NCBI RefSeq assembly: GCF_029223485.1 | Contig: NZ_JARHTP010000001.1 | Span: 682,001-746,000, forward strand | DNA length: 64,000 bases | Reading direction: 5' to 3' | Origin: Streptomyces coacervatus | GTDB lineage: Bacteria; Actinomycetota; Actinomycetes; Streptomycetales; Streptomycetaceae | Shown here: positions 1 through 7,843 of the stretch, piece after piece | How positions within the stretch are numbered: the first letter of the stretch is position 1 | Layout: each line of letters starts with the position of its first letter | Notes under the pieces: model-generated | Told to the model about the DNA's origin: nothing | The model's database searches: none | Seen by the model: the letters and a program-made list of their open reading frames with translations, nothing else | Made by a program: the position numbers and the translations under genes

Positions 1-1023
1 ATCCTCGGACACGAACCGATGGGCATCGTCGAGGAGGTCGGGGCCGGGGTGCCGGACCTCGCGGCGGGCGACCGGGTCGTGGTGCCGTTCCAGATCGCCT
101 GCGGCAACTGCTGGATGTGCCTCACGGGGCTGCCCACGCAGTGCGAGACCACGCAGGTGACCGGGGAGGGGATGGGCGCCGCCCTGTTCGGCTACACCCG
201 CCTGTACGGCGCGGTGCCGGGCGCCCAGGCCGAGTACCTGCGCGTGCCGCAGGCGCAGTACGGCCCGATCAAGGTCCCCGAGGGGCCGCCCGACGACCGT
301 TTCGTGTACCTCTCCGACGTCCTGCCCGCCGCCTGGCAGGCGGTCTCCTACGCGGGTGTCCCGGAGGGCGGCAGCGTCGCCGTACTCGGCCTCGGGCCGA
401 TCGGTGACATGGCCTGCCGTGTCGCCCAAGTGCGCGGCGCGGAGCGGGTGTTCGGGGTGGACCTGGTCAGCGAGCGGCTACGACGGGCACATGCGCAGGG
501 TGTGGAGACGTACGACCTGAGGAGCTTCGACAGCGAGAAGGAACTGGTCGCCGCGATCCGCGACCGGACCGACGGCCGCGGCCCCGACGCCGTGATCGAC
601 GCGGTCGGCATCGAGGCCCACGGCAGCGCGGCCGCACGACTGGCCCAGCAGGCCTCGGCCCTGCTGCCCCAGAAGATCGCAGGCCCGCTCACCGAACGCT
701 TCAGCATCGACCGCCTCGCCGCCCTGCACACCGCCATCGAACTGGTCCGCCGCGGCGGCACGCTCTCTCTCGTCGGCGTCTACGGCGGCACGGCCGATCC
801 GCTGCCCCTGCTCACCATGTTCGACAAACAGCTCCAGATCCGCATGGGCCAGGCCAACGTACGCCGCTGGAGCGACGAGATACTCCCGTATCTCACGGAC
901 GAGGACCCCCTCGGCGTCGACGACTTCGCCACCCACCGGCTGCCGCTCAGCGACGCGCCGCACGCGTACGAGATGTTCCAGCGCAAGCAGGACGGCGCGG
1001 TCAAGGTGCTCATGAGCCCCTGA
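1..1023 (+). CDS. Zinc-dependent alcohol dehydrogenase (5' end outside window)
   Basis: The reading frame is open from base 1, so the N-terminus is cut off by the window edge. The first residues, ILGHEPMG, are the catalytic-zinc GHE segment of medium-chain dehydrogenases. A Cys4 structural-zinc knuckle follows (CGNCWMC with a fourth Cys 8 residues on). The Rossmann glycine motif is GLGPIG. The layout fits the glutathione-independent formaldehyde dehydrogenase/threonine dehydrogenase-like branch, which oxidises an alcohol with NAD(P). The substrate cannot be read from sequence. Roughly 60 N-terminal residues are expected upstream. The gene converges on the DNA ligase gene with only 20 bp between them. 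Confidence 0.9.
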   Translation: MLGHEPMGIVEEVGAGVPDLAAGDRVVVPFQIACGNCWMCLTGLPTQCETTQVTGEGMGAALFGYTRLYGAVPGAQAEYLRVPQAQYGPIKVPEGPPDDRFVYLSDVLPAAWQAVSYAGVPEGGSVAVLGLGPIGDMACRVAQVRGAERVFGVDLVSERLRRAHAQGVETYDLRSFDSEKELVAAIRDRTDGRGPDAVIDAVGIEAHGSAAARLAQQASALLPQKIAGPLTERFSIDRLAALHTAIELVRRGGTLSLVGVYGGTADPLPLLTMFDKQLQIRMGQANVRRWSDEILPYLTDEDPLGVDDFATHRLPLSDAPHAYEMFQRKQDGAVKVLMSP

Positions 1024-1043
1024 GCCGGCCCAGGGGCTCGGAG

Positions 1044-2105
1044 TCAGCCGAGGATCTCGCCCAGGTCGTAGCGCAACGGCTCCTCCAACTGCGCATAGGT
1101 GCAGCTCTCCGGGGTCCGGTCCGGGCGCCAGCGGCGGAAGCGGGCCGTGTGCCGAAAGCGCGCCCCGTTCTCCATGTGGTCGTACGCCACCTCGGCCACC
1201 CACTCCGGCCTCAGCGGCACCCAGGACAGGTCCTTCTTCCCCGACCAGCGGCTGGGCGCGCCGGGCAGCCGGGCCGTCTCATGGGCGGCCTCGTCGGACC
1301 AGGCCGCCCAGGGGTGCCCCTCGGCGTCCGCCATCCGCAAGGGCTCCAGTTCCTCGACCAGCTCCGCGCGCCGCTTCATGGGGAACGCGGCCGACACGCC
1401 CACGTGCTGCAGGGCGCCCCGGTCGTCGTACAGGCCGAGCAGCAGTGACCCCACGATCGGGCCGCTCTTGTGGAAGCGGTAGCCCGCGACGACGACGTCC
1501 GCCGTGCGCTCGTGCTTGATCTTGAACATGGCGCGCTCGTCCTGGAGATAGCGCCCGGTGAGCGGCTTGGCGATGACACCGTCCAGGCCCGCCCCCTCGT
1601 ACTGCTCGAACCAGCTCTGCGCCACGTCGATGTCGGTCGTCGCGGGCGCGAGATGGACCGGCGCGGTGACATCGGACAGCGCCCGTTCCAGCAGCGCCCG
1701 CCGGTCGGTCAGCTCCACGTCCAGCAGCGACTCGTCCGCGAGCGCCAGCAGGTCGAAGGCCACGAAGGACGCGGGGGTCTTCTCGGCGAGCATCCGCACC
1801 CGGGAGTCGGCGGGGTGGATGCGCTCCGTGAGCGCATCGAAGTCGAGGTGGCCCTCCCGCGCGATCACGATCTCCCCGTCCAGCACGCACCGCTCGGGCA
1901 CCCGCTCCTTCAGCGCTGCGACGACCTCGGGAAAGTACCTGGTCAGCGGCTTGCCCGTTCGACTGCCGAGCTCGACCTCGGCCCCGTCGCGAAAGACGAT
2001 CGCCCGGAACCCGTCCCACTTCGCCTCGTACTGCATGCCCGGCGGGATCTTCGCCACCGACTTGGCGAGCATCGGCTTCACGGGCGGCATCACCGGCAGA
2101 TCCAT
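1044..2105 (-). CDS. ATP-dependent DNA ligase (LigD ligase-domain/LigC type)
   Basis: This 353-aa stand-alone ligase has the nucleotidyl-lysine motif EAKWDG near residue 28, RTGKPLTRYFPE after it, LDGEIV (motif III), and GVIAKPL then FKIKHERTADVVV (motifs IV/V). A C-terminal OB-fold region completes the catalytic core. It seals nicks with ATP and resembles the ligase domain of mycobacterial LigD, which works with Ku in non-homologous end joining. There are no nuclease or polymerase domains here. The polymerase is the divergent neighbour 74 bp away, so the two LigD activities are encoded as a split pair. No Ku gene lies in the window. Confidence 0.92.
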   Translation of the reverse strand: MDLPVMPPVKPMLAKSVAKIPPGMQYEAKWDGFRAIVFRDGAEVELGSRTGKPLTRYFPEVVAALKERVPERCVLDGEIVIAREGHLDFDALTERIHPADSRVRMLAEKTPASFVAFDLLALADESLLDVELTDRRALLERALSDVTAPVHLAPATTDIDVAQSWFEQYEGAGLDGVIAKPLTGRYLQDERAMFKIKHERTADVVVAGYRFHKSGPIVGSLLLGLYDDRGALQHVGVSAAFPMKRRAELVEELEPLRMADAEGHPWAAWSDEAAHETARLPGAPSRWSGKKDLSWVPLRPEWVAEVAYDHMENGARFRHTARFRRWRPDRTPESCTYAQLEEPLRYDLGEILG

Positions 2106-2167
2106 GGATTCGATTCTGCTCGCATACGCCGCTTGTCGCCCGGTATGCGAGGTTTACGAGGTGTGCC

Positions 2168-2173
2168 TACCGT
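2168..2173 (+). promoter_or_regulatory. -10 box (TACCGT), leaderless start of the LigD-type polymerase
   Basis: TACCGT ends 6 nt before the ATG at 2180. No Shine-Dalgarno is present, so the transcript probably starts at or next to the start codon. The assignment rests on spacing and the TAnnnT consensus only. Confidence 0.45.
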
Positions 2174-2179
2174 TGCCGT

Positions 2180-3205
2180 ATGGGTGAAGCGGTGGAACTG
2201 GAGGCGGGCGGCCGCACCGTCCGGCTGTCCAGCCCGGACAAGATCTTCTTCCCCGAGCGCGGTTTCACCAAGCTGGACCTCGCGCGGTACTACGTCACCG
2301 TGGGCCCCGGCATCCTCCGCGCCCTGCGCAACCGGCCCACCACCCTGGAGCGCTACCCGGACGGGGTGAACGGCGAGAACTTCTTCCAGAAGCGGGCGCC
2401 GAAGAACATGCCCGACTGGATCCCGACCGCCCACATCACCTTCCCCAGCGGCCGCAGCGCCGACGAGATGTGCCCCACCGAGGAGGCCGCAGTCCTGTGG
2501 GCCGCCCAGTACGGCACGCTCACCTTCCACCCCTGGCCGGTGCGCCGCGACGACGTCGACCGCCCCGACGAACTCCGCATCGACCTCGACCCGCAGCCCG
2601 GCACCGACTTCGACGACGCGGTGCGTGCGGCCTTTGAACTCCGCAACGTATTGCAGGAGTTCGGCGGCCTGCGCGGCTTCCCCAAGACCTCCGGCGGCCG
2701 CGGCCTGCACGTCTTCGTGCCGATCGAGCCGCGCTGGACCTTCACCCAGGTCCGGCGGGCCGCCATCGCGGTGGGCCGGGAGCTGGAACGGCGCATGCCG
2801 GACCAGGTGACCATCAAGTGGTGGAAGGAGGAGCGCGGCGAACGCATCTTCGTCGACTACAACCAGACGGCCAGGGACCGCACGATCGCCTCCGCCTACT
2901 CCGTACGGCCCCGCCCGCACGCCCCCGTCTCGGCACCCCTGAGCTGGGACGAGGTGGGCGTCGCGCACCCGCAGGACTTCGACATCGCGACCATGCCCGC
3001 GCGCTTCGCCGAACTCGGCGATGTGCACGCGGACATGGACGACCACCGCTTCTCGCTGGAGGCCCTGCTGGAACTCGCCCGCCGGGACGAGCACGACCAC
3101 GGACTGGGCGATCTGCCGTATCCGCCGGAGTACCCGAAGATGCCGGGCGAGCCGAAGCGGGTACAGCCGAGCCGGGCGAAGAAGCAGCCGCCTGCAGCTC
3201 CTTGA
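2180..3205 (+). CDS. Non-homologous end-joining polymerase/primase (LigD PolDom family)
   Basis: This 341-aa archaeo-eukaryotic-primase-like polymerase contains the catalytic DLDP (DxD) around residue 135, the SGGRGLHVF strand around 174, and FVDYNQ around 224 supplying a further acidic residue. These are the hallmarks of the LigD polymerase domain that fills gaps, preferring ribonucleotides, during end joining. The N-terminal SSPDKIFFPE segment is typical of the family. The C-terminus has a proline/lysine-rich tail. It is divergent from the ligase gene, consistent with a split LigD system. ATG at 2180 was chosen because a -10-like box sits 6 nt upstream. Confidence 0.93.
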   Translation: MGEAVELEAGGRTVRLSSPDKIFFPERGFTKLDLARYYVTVGPGILRALRNRPTTLERYPDGVNGENFFQKRAPKNMPDWIPTAHITFPSGRSADEMCPTEEAAVLWAAQYGTLTFHPWPVRRDDVDRPDELRIDLDPQPGTDFDDAVRAAFELRNVLQEFGGLRGFPKTSGGRGLHVFVPIEPRWTFTQVRRAAIAVGRELERRMPDQVTIKWWKEERGERIFVDYNQTARDRTIASAYSVRPRPHAPVSAPLSWDEVGVAHPQDFDIATMPARFAELGDVHADMDDHRFSLEALLELARRDEHDHGLGDLPYPPEYPKMPGEPKRVQPSRAKKQPPAAP

Positions 3206-3231
3206 CGCCCCGGCGCAAGCGGCTTCGATGC

Positions 3232-3249
3232 TGCGAGAGCGCTCTCACA
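3232..3249. promoter_or_regulatory. LacI-family operator overlapping the regulator's own promoter
   Basis: TGCGAGAGCGCTCTCACA is an 18-bp palindrome with one mismatched pair. Its central GAGAGC/GCTCTC is the CG-centred layout typical of LacI/GalR operators. A likely -10 (TATCCT, 3268-3273) lies downstream, so the operator covers the -35 region. It probably mediates autoregulation of the LacI gene at 3309. Confidence 0.65.
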
Positions 3250-3308
3250 ACCCCGCCCGCCCGGAGCTATCCTGATCGGCAACCGCCGAGCAGGAGCAGG
3301 AGCCCGAA

Positions 3309-4346
3309 GTGACCGACACAGCCCCGCGCCCCACGCTGGAGGCCGTGGCCGCCCGGGCGGGCGTGTCCCGGGCCACCGTCTCCCGGGTGGTGAACGGCGG
3401 CGACGGGGTGCGCGAACCGCTCGTCGCACGGGTGCGGCGCGCGGTCGAGGAACTCGGGTATGTACCGAACCAGGCGGCCCGCAGCCTGGTGACCAGACGG
3501 CACGACGCCGTCGCCGTGGTCATCGCCGAGCCGGAGACCCGCGTCTTCGCCGACCCCTTCTTCGCGCTGCAACTCCGGGGCATCAGCAAGGAGTTGACCG
3601 CCCACGACAACCAGCTCGTGCTGCTGCTCACCGAGGGCCGCGACGACCACGCCCGCGTCGGCCGCTACCTCGCCGGGGGCCATGTCGACGGGGCGCTCGT
3701 CTTCTCCCTGCACCTCGACGACCCGCTGCCCGGCCTGATCCAGCACGCCGGAGTGCCGACGGTGTTCGGCGGCCGGCCCGGCTGGAGCGACGGCCGGAGC
3801 GGAGTGGTGTACGTCGACAGCGACAACCGCGGCGGCGCCCGGGAGGCCGTACGCCACCTCGTCGGCCTCGGCCGCACCCGTGTCGCGCACATCACCGGCC
3901 CCCTCGACCAGACGTCCGCGGCGGACCGGCTCGACGGCTTCCGGGACGTCATGGTCGACGCCGACCCCCGGCTCATCGTCGAGAGCGACTTCACCCCCGC
4001 CGGCGGCGAGCGGGCGATGCGCGAACTCCTCGATCGCCGCCCCGACCTGGACGCCGTGTTCGCGGCCAACGACCTCACCGCCGCGGGCGCCCTGCGCGTA
4101 CTGCGCGAGCGCGGGCGGCGGGTGCCCGAGGACGTCGCCGTGATCGGTTTCGACGACATGCTGCCCGTCGCCGAGCAGGCCGAGCCGCCGCTGACGACGG
4201 TCCGGCAGGACATCGAGGAGATGGGCCGGCTGATGGCCCGGTTGCTGCTGCGGCGCCTCGACCGTCGCAGCACGGGGCCGGACGCGGGCGGCGCACCGCC
4301 CAGCGTGGTCCTGCCGACCACCTTGGTACGGCGCGCCTCCGCGTGA
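3309..4346 (+). CDS. LacI-family transcriptional regulator
   Basis: This 345-aa repressor has an N-terminal HTH (TLEAVAARAGVSRATVSRVV, about residues 9-28) followed by the hinge segment VPNQAARSLVTRR. A periplasmic-binding-protein-like effector domain runs to the C-terminus, with FAANDLTAAGAL and VIGFDD characteristic of sugar-sensing members. The GTG start is preceded by a strong AGGAG at 6-nt spacing. A LacI operator lies in its promoter. No sugar transporter or glycosidase gene adjoins it in this window, so its effector and other targets are unknown. Confidence 0.93.
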   Translation: MTDTAPRPTLEAVAARAGVSRATVSRVVNGGDGVREPLVARVRRAVEELGYVPNQAARSLVTRRHDAVAVVIAEPETRVFADPFFALQLRGISKELTAHDNQLVLLLTEGRDDHARVGRYLAGGHVDGALVFSLHLDDPLPGLIQHAGVPTVFGGRPGWSDGRSGVVYVDSDNRGGAREAVRHLVGLGRTRVAHITGPLDQTSAADRLDGFRDVMVDADPRLIVESDFTPAGGERAMRELLDRRPDLDAVFAANDLTAAGALRVLRERGRRVPEDVAVIGFDDMLPVAEQAEPPLTTVRQDIEEMGRLMARLLLRRLDRRSTGPDAGGAPPSVVLPTTLVRRASA

Positions 4347-4372
4347 GCGCTCCGCTGGGGGTGCGTGTGACA

Positions 4373-4424
4373 CTGCGGGCCGGTGGGGGCTGGTCGCGCA
4401 GTTCCCCGCGCCCCTATGGGGCGC
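4373..4424 (-). repeat. Dispersed intergenic repeat, short form (copy A)
   Basis: Read on the minus strand this contains GGGGCGCGGGGAACTGCGCG and GACCAGCC, as in copies E and F. Its 5' part folds as GCGCCCC-at-AGGGGCGC. It lies between the convergent LacI and VOC genes, ending 6 bp from the VOC stop. Confidence 0.8.
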
Positions 4425-4430
4425 GATTCC

Positions 4431-5216
4431 TCACGCCTGTTGCGGCGCGCTCTTGATCACCGCGAAGCGGGCGCCGTACGGGTCGGCGAGTTTGGCGAAG
4501 CGGCCTACGCCCTCGATGTCGGTGGGCGGGACGCGGACCGTGCCGCCCAGCTCCTGTGCCTTGGCGGCCGTGGCGTCCGTGTCGGCGACCTCGAAGTACG
4601 GGAGCCAGTACGCGCGGTCCTCCGACGGGTCCTCGGCGAGCGGGACGATGCCGCCGAACATGGAGTCCTCGCCGCCTCCGGCGGGGTTGACCGTGGTGTA
4701 GGTGCCACCTGGGAAGGGCACCGCCGCCGTCTCCAGGCCGAGCGTCTCGTGGTAGAACCAGGCGGCCGCGGCGATGTCCGGGGTGTACAGCTCGACCCAG
4801 GACAGGGCGCCTGTCTCGTTCGCCACGTCGACGCCCTTGGTGCGGCCGGGCTGCCAGACGCCGAACGGCACGCCCGCCTTGTCGGCCAGGATCGCCATGT
4901 GTCCCTCGCCCATCACGTCCATGGGCTGCATCAGCACACTGCCGTGCGCCTGCTCGGCCGCCTTGGCGGTGGCTTCGGCGTCCCCGGTCTGGAAGTACAC
5001 GGTCCAGGACGGCGGGCCCTGTTCCGGCTTGGTCTGCATACCGCCCGCCGCGGTCTTCCCGTCCAGTTGGAAGAAGCCGTAGCCGCCGGCGTCGGGCCCC
5101 GCCGACTGGAACCGCCAGTCGAAAAGACCGCCGTAGAAGGAGATGGCGCCGTCGATGTCGGAGGTGCCGACGTCGATCCAGTTGGGAGCGCCGTTGACGA
5201 AACGGGTGGTGAGCAT
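4431..5216 (-). CDS. VOC (glyoxalase/bleomycin-resistance) superfamily protein with two domains
   Basis: About 261 aa with two tandem VOC modules. The first begins near PNWIDVGTSDIDGAISFY and the second near LSWVELYTPDIAAAAWFY around residue 137. Each has the beta-alpha-beta-beta-beta pattern of glyoxalase I/dioxygenase folds. The substrate is unknown; in Streptomyces such proteins are usually annotated as hydroxylases or hypothetical. Two adjacent ATGs exist (5217-5219 and 5214-5216). AGGAGG is 6 nt from the inner one, which is chosen. A longer in-frame extension upstream reads as non-coding and is discarded. Confidence 0.85.
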   Translation of the reverse strand: MLTTRFVNGAPNWIDVGTSDIDGAISFYGGLFDWRFQSAGPDAGGYGFFQLDGKTAAGGMQTKPEQGPPSWTVYFQTGDAEATAKAAEQAHGSVLMQPMDVMGEGHMAILADKAGVPFGVWQPGRTKGVDVANETGALSWVELYTPDIAAAAWFYHETLGLETAAVPFPGGTYTTVNPAGGGEDSMFGGIVPLAEDPSEDRAYWLPYFEVADTDATAAKAQELGGTVRVPPTDIEGVGRFAKLADPYGARFAVIKSAPQQA

Positions 5217-5433
5217 CATCGCCCTCCTCGGAAGGGTCCTGTTCTCTGCACTGCCGAGTCTTGCACCGCCCACTGACAATCGCTGCCGGAGCGTTCTTTC
5301 CGGCCTCTCTTCCGCGCGCCGCCGTGCGCCGCGGTGTGCGGGGACGCCACCATCAGGGTGGCCGGAGGCTCCGCGGGGCGGCGTTGATGAGGCGTTGATC
5401 GAACGTTTTTCGCCCCGCGGCACGATCTCGCCC

Positions 5434-5679
5434 ATGCACATCGACACCATCATCCCGGCCGACCTCGACTGGCAGGCCCAGGCACTGTGCGCGCAGACCG
5501 GGGCGGACTTCTTCTTTCCCGAACCGGGCAGCTCGGTGCGTGAGGCGAAGCGCATCTGCGGCATGTGCGAGATGCGCCCCGCCTGCCTCGAGTACGCCCT
5601 GCAGAACGACGAACGCTTCGGTGTCTGGGGCGGCCTGTCGGAGAAGGAGCGGCTGGAACTCAGGCGGACGACGCACTGA
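5434..5679 (+). CDS. WhiB-like (Wbl) transcription factor
   Basis: This 81-aa protein has the four cysteines of the Wbl [4Fe-4S] cluster: one in QALCAQT, then ICGMC and RPAC (C-x20-C-x2-C-x5-C). The GVWGG turn and a basic tail KERLELRR follow. Wbl proteins sense redox or NO and act with the principal sigma factor on developmental and antibiotic genes. It is closest by eye to the WhiB/WhmD-like short class (LEYALQNDERFGVWGGLSE). Upstream there is no clear Shine-Dalgarno. A terminator begins inside its stop codon. Confidence 0.92.
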   Translation: MHIDTIIPADLDWQAQALCAQTGADFFFPEPGSSVREAKRICGMCEMRPACLEYALQNDERFGVWGGLSEKERLELRRTTH

Positions 5680-5713
5680 CGCGGCCGGTACGCGCGTGCG
5701 TACCGGCCGCGTC
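5678..5713. terminator. Bidirectional terminator between wbl and the desaturase
   Basis: Perfect 16-bp stem: GACGCGGCCGGTACGC (5678-5693) pairs with 5698-5713 around the 4-nt loop GCGT. The left arm overlaps the wbl TGA codon. No U-tract follows, as is usual in Streptomyces. It can serve both convergent genes. Confidence 0.8.
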
Positions 5714-5736
5714 AAGGGCCGCAGTCAGGTGTGCCG

Positions 5737-6711
5737 TCAGCCCGCGGCGCGCGCCGCCATCCGCGCCTTGCGTGCCGCCAGCTTCTCGTCGAACTTCAGG
5801 GCCTCCGCGTCCAGGCCGCCCATGAACAGGCCGAGTTCGTCCTGGGCCCGCTGCCCCTCGGGGCCGAGGCCGTCGATCTCCATGACCTTCAGGAAGCGCA
5901 GGACCGGCTGCAGCACGTCGTCGTGGTGGATGCGCATGTTGTAGACCTCGCCGATCGCCATCTGCGCGGCGGCCCGCTCGAAGCCGGGCATGCCGTGGCC
6001 GGGCATCCGGAAGTTGACGATCACGTCGCGCACGGCCTGCATGGTGAGGTCGGGCGCGAGGTCGAAGGCCGCCTTGAGGAGGTTGCGGTAGAAGACCATG
6101 TGCAGGTTCTCGTCGGTCGCGATGCGGGCCAGCATGCGGTCGCAGACCGGGTCGCCGGACTGGTGGCCGGTGTTGCGGTGCGAGACGCGGGTGGCGAGCT
6201 CCTGGAAGGCGACGTAGGCGACGGAGTGCAGCATCGAGTGGCGGTTGTCCGACTCGAAGCCCTCGCTCATGTGGGCCATGCGGAACGCTTCCAGCTTGTC
6301 CGGGTCCACCGCGCGCGAGGCGAGCAGGTAGTCGCGCATCACGATGCCGTGGCGGCCCTCCTCGGCGGTCCAGCGGTGCACCCAGGTGCCCCAGGCGCCG
6401 TCGCGGCCGAAGAGCGAGGCGATCTCGTGGTGGTAGCTCGGGAGGTTGTCCTCGGTGAGGAGGTTCACGACCAGGGCGATGCGCCCCAGCTCGGTGACCT
6501 TGGACTGCTCCTTGTCCCAGGCCTCGCCGTCCTCGAACAGACCGGGGAAGTTACGGGCGTCCGACCACGGCACGTACTCGTGCGGCATCCAGTCCTTGGC
6601 GACCTTCAGATGCCGGTTGAGTTCCGTCTCGACGACTTCTTCCAGTGCGTACAGCAGCTTGGCGTCGGTCCAGACGGCAGGACTGCCGAGGTGCGGGGAA
6701 GTGATCGTCAC
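5737..6711 (-). CDS. Acyl-ACP desaturase (soluble diiron)
   Basis: This 324-aa soluble stearoyl-ACP-desaturase-type enzyme uses O2 and electrons to introduce a double bond in acyl chains. Diiron-ligand motifs are visible: ED-NLPSYHHE near residue 87, AEEGRH near 117 (ExxH) and ATDENLH near 200 (ExxH). The N-terminus LEEVVETELNRHLKVAKDWMP is family-typical. It is monocistronic, between a bidirectional terminator and a promoter region bearing three phased palindromes. This suggests dedicated repression linked to membrane-lipid unsaturation. Confidence 0.93.
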   Translation of the reverse strand: MTITSPHLGSPAVWTDAKLLYALEEVVETELNRHLKVAKDWMPHEYVPWSDARNFPGLFEDGEAWDKEQSKVTELGRIALVVNLLTEDNLPSYHHEIASLFGRDGAWGTWVHRWTAEEGRHGIVMRDYLLASRAVDPDKLEAFRMAHMSEGFESDNRHSMLHSVAYVAFQELATRVSHRNTGHQSGDPVCDRMLARIATDENLHMVFYRNLLKAAFDLAPDLTMQAVRDVIVNFRMPGHGMPGFERAAAQMAIGEVYNMRIHHDDVLQPVLRFLKVMEIDGLGPEGQRAQDELGLFMGGLDAEALKFDEKLAARKARMAARAAG

Positions 6712-6765
6712 GGGAACTCCAGGGGGACGAGCAACAAAGGGGGACGAACCGGCGAGCGGCGCCGG

Positions 6766-6816
6766 AACCTACGGGATCGTAGGCTACGAAACCGTAGGTT
6801 ACGAAGCCGTAGGTTA
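6766..6816. promoter_or_regulatory. Three tandem palindromic operators upstream of the desaturase
   Basis: Three copies of TACG-N4-CGTA are centred at 6775/6776, 6790/6791 and 6805/6806, exactly 15 bp apart. The half-sites read CCTACG/CGTAGG, GCTACG/CGTAGG and GTTACG/CGTAGG. This arrangement is typical of cooperative TetR-family binding. The cluster lies 55-105 bp upstream of the desaturase start. Confidence 0.75.
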
Positions 6817-6928
6817 AGCGCGGTGTAAAGATCCCTGATCAGGCCACGTTTCCTAGGACTTCCAAGGAACGCCGGAATGCCCCGGGACCCGCAGGTCCCG
6901 GGGGCTGAAGCGGTGATCGGCTCGCCCG

Positions 6929-7705
6929 TCAGGCGTAGAGCTCGCGCAGTCGTACCGAGAGACATGTCACACAGCCTTCGAGCTTCTCGAACTCACTGAT
7001 GTCCACCACGACCGGATCGTGACCGAGATCGGCGAGCAGCTCCGCCGACTTCGGTGCGCTCGCCGCCATCAGCAGCTTGCTGCCGCCGAGCAGCACCACG
7101 TGCGAGCCCGACTCCTCGGGCACCGACAGGAAGCGCGGGAACAGCGACGGCCGGTCCACCTTCGGGATGCTCCCGATGACCGTCCCGTCGGGCAGCGCCG
7201 TGACCGCCGACTTCAGGTGCAGCACCTTGCTCACGGGTACGGCGACGACCCGCGCCCCCAGCGGCTCGAAGGCGGCCCGCAGCTGCTGGACGCCGGCCGC
7301 GTTGGTGCGGCCGCCGCGGCCGACGTAGATCGTGTCGCCGACCTTCAGCACGTCGCCGCCGTCCAGGGTGCCCGGCTCCCAGATCCAGTTCACCGAGCAG
7401 CCGAGGCGCGCGACGGCCTCCTCGACGCCGGCCGTCTCGTCCCGCCGGGACGCGGCGCCGGGCCGGGTGATCAGTGCGACGTTCTTGTACATGACGACCG
7501 TGTCCTCGACGAACACCGAGTCGGGGCAGTCGTCCTCCGGGTCCACCTCGACCGTCTCCCAGCCGTGCTCGCGCAGCGCCTCGACGTACGCCTCCCACTG
7601 CTCGACCGCGAGATCGAAGTCGACCTTCTCCCGCTCGATGTGCGTCACCAGTCCTTCGGCGAGGCGGGGGCTCGGGCGGCGGACGAGGGCCTTCTTGCTG
7701 GGCAC
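6929..7705 (-). CDS. ddaH: Dimethylarginine dimethylaminohydrolase (dimethylargininase)
   Basis: This 258-aa guanidino-modifying enzyme of the amidinotransferase fold hydrolyses N-omega-methylated arginines to citrulline and methylamines. Visible family features are PDSVFVEDT (substrate-binding Asp/Glu), WEPGTLDGGDVL, the catalytic His in HLKSAVT and the C-terminal nucleophilic Cys in EGCVTCLSVRLREL. The GTG start (VPSKKALVRRPS) is chosen because GGAG lies 8 nt upstream and the homologous N-terminus begins there. The 24 codons further upstream are not conserved-looking. It stands alone, divergent from nothing obvious. Confidence 0.9.
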   Translation of the reverse strand: MPSKKALVRRPSPRLAEGLVTHIEREKVDFDLAVEQWEAYVEALREHGWETVEVDPEDDCPDSVFVEDTVVMYKNVALITRPGAASRRDETAGVEEAVARLGCSVNWIWEPGTLDGGDVLKVGDTIYVGRGGRTNAAGVQQLRAAFEPLGARVVAVPVSKVLHLKSAVTALPDGTVIGSIPKVDRPSLFPRFLSVPEESGSHVVLLGGSKLLMAASAPKSAELLADLGHDPVVVDISEFEKLEGCVTCLSVRLRELYA

Positions 7706-7843
7706 TGGAGGGACTCCGAATCGGCGGGACGGCAGACCGGGCGTCCAAGACGCGACGCCCGGTCCGCCATCATGCAACCCCGATCCACGACGGCAAAACC
7801 CTCGTTGCCAGGCTGTGCCCCTCCTGAGATGCGCAATCGGGAG

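Noticed and set aside
5220..5564. N-terminal extension of the VOC gene to 5564
   Set aside because: The extra 116 codons are unlike VOC proteins, overlap the wbl gene, and an AGGAGG precedes the ATG at 5216.
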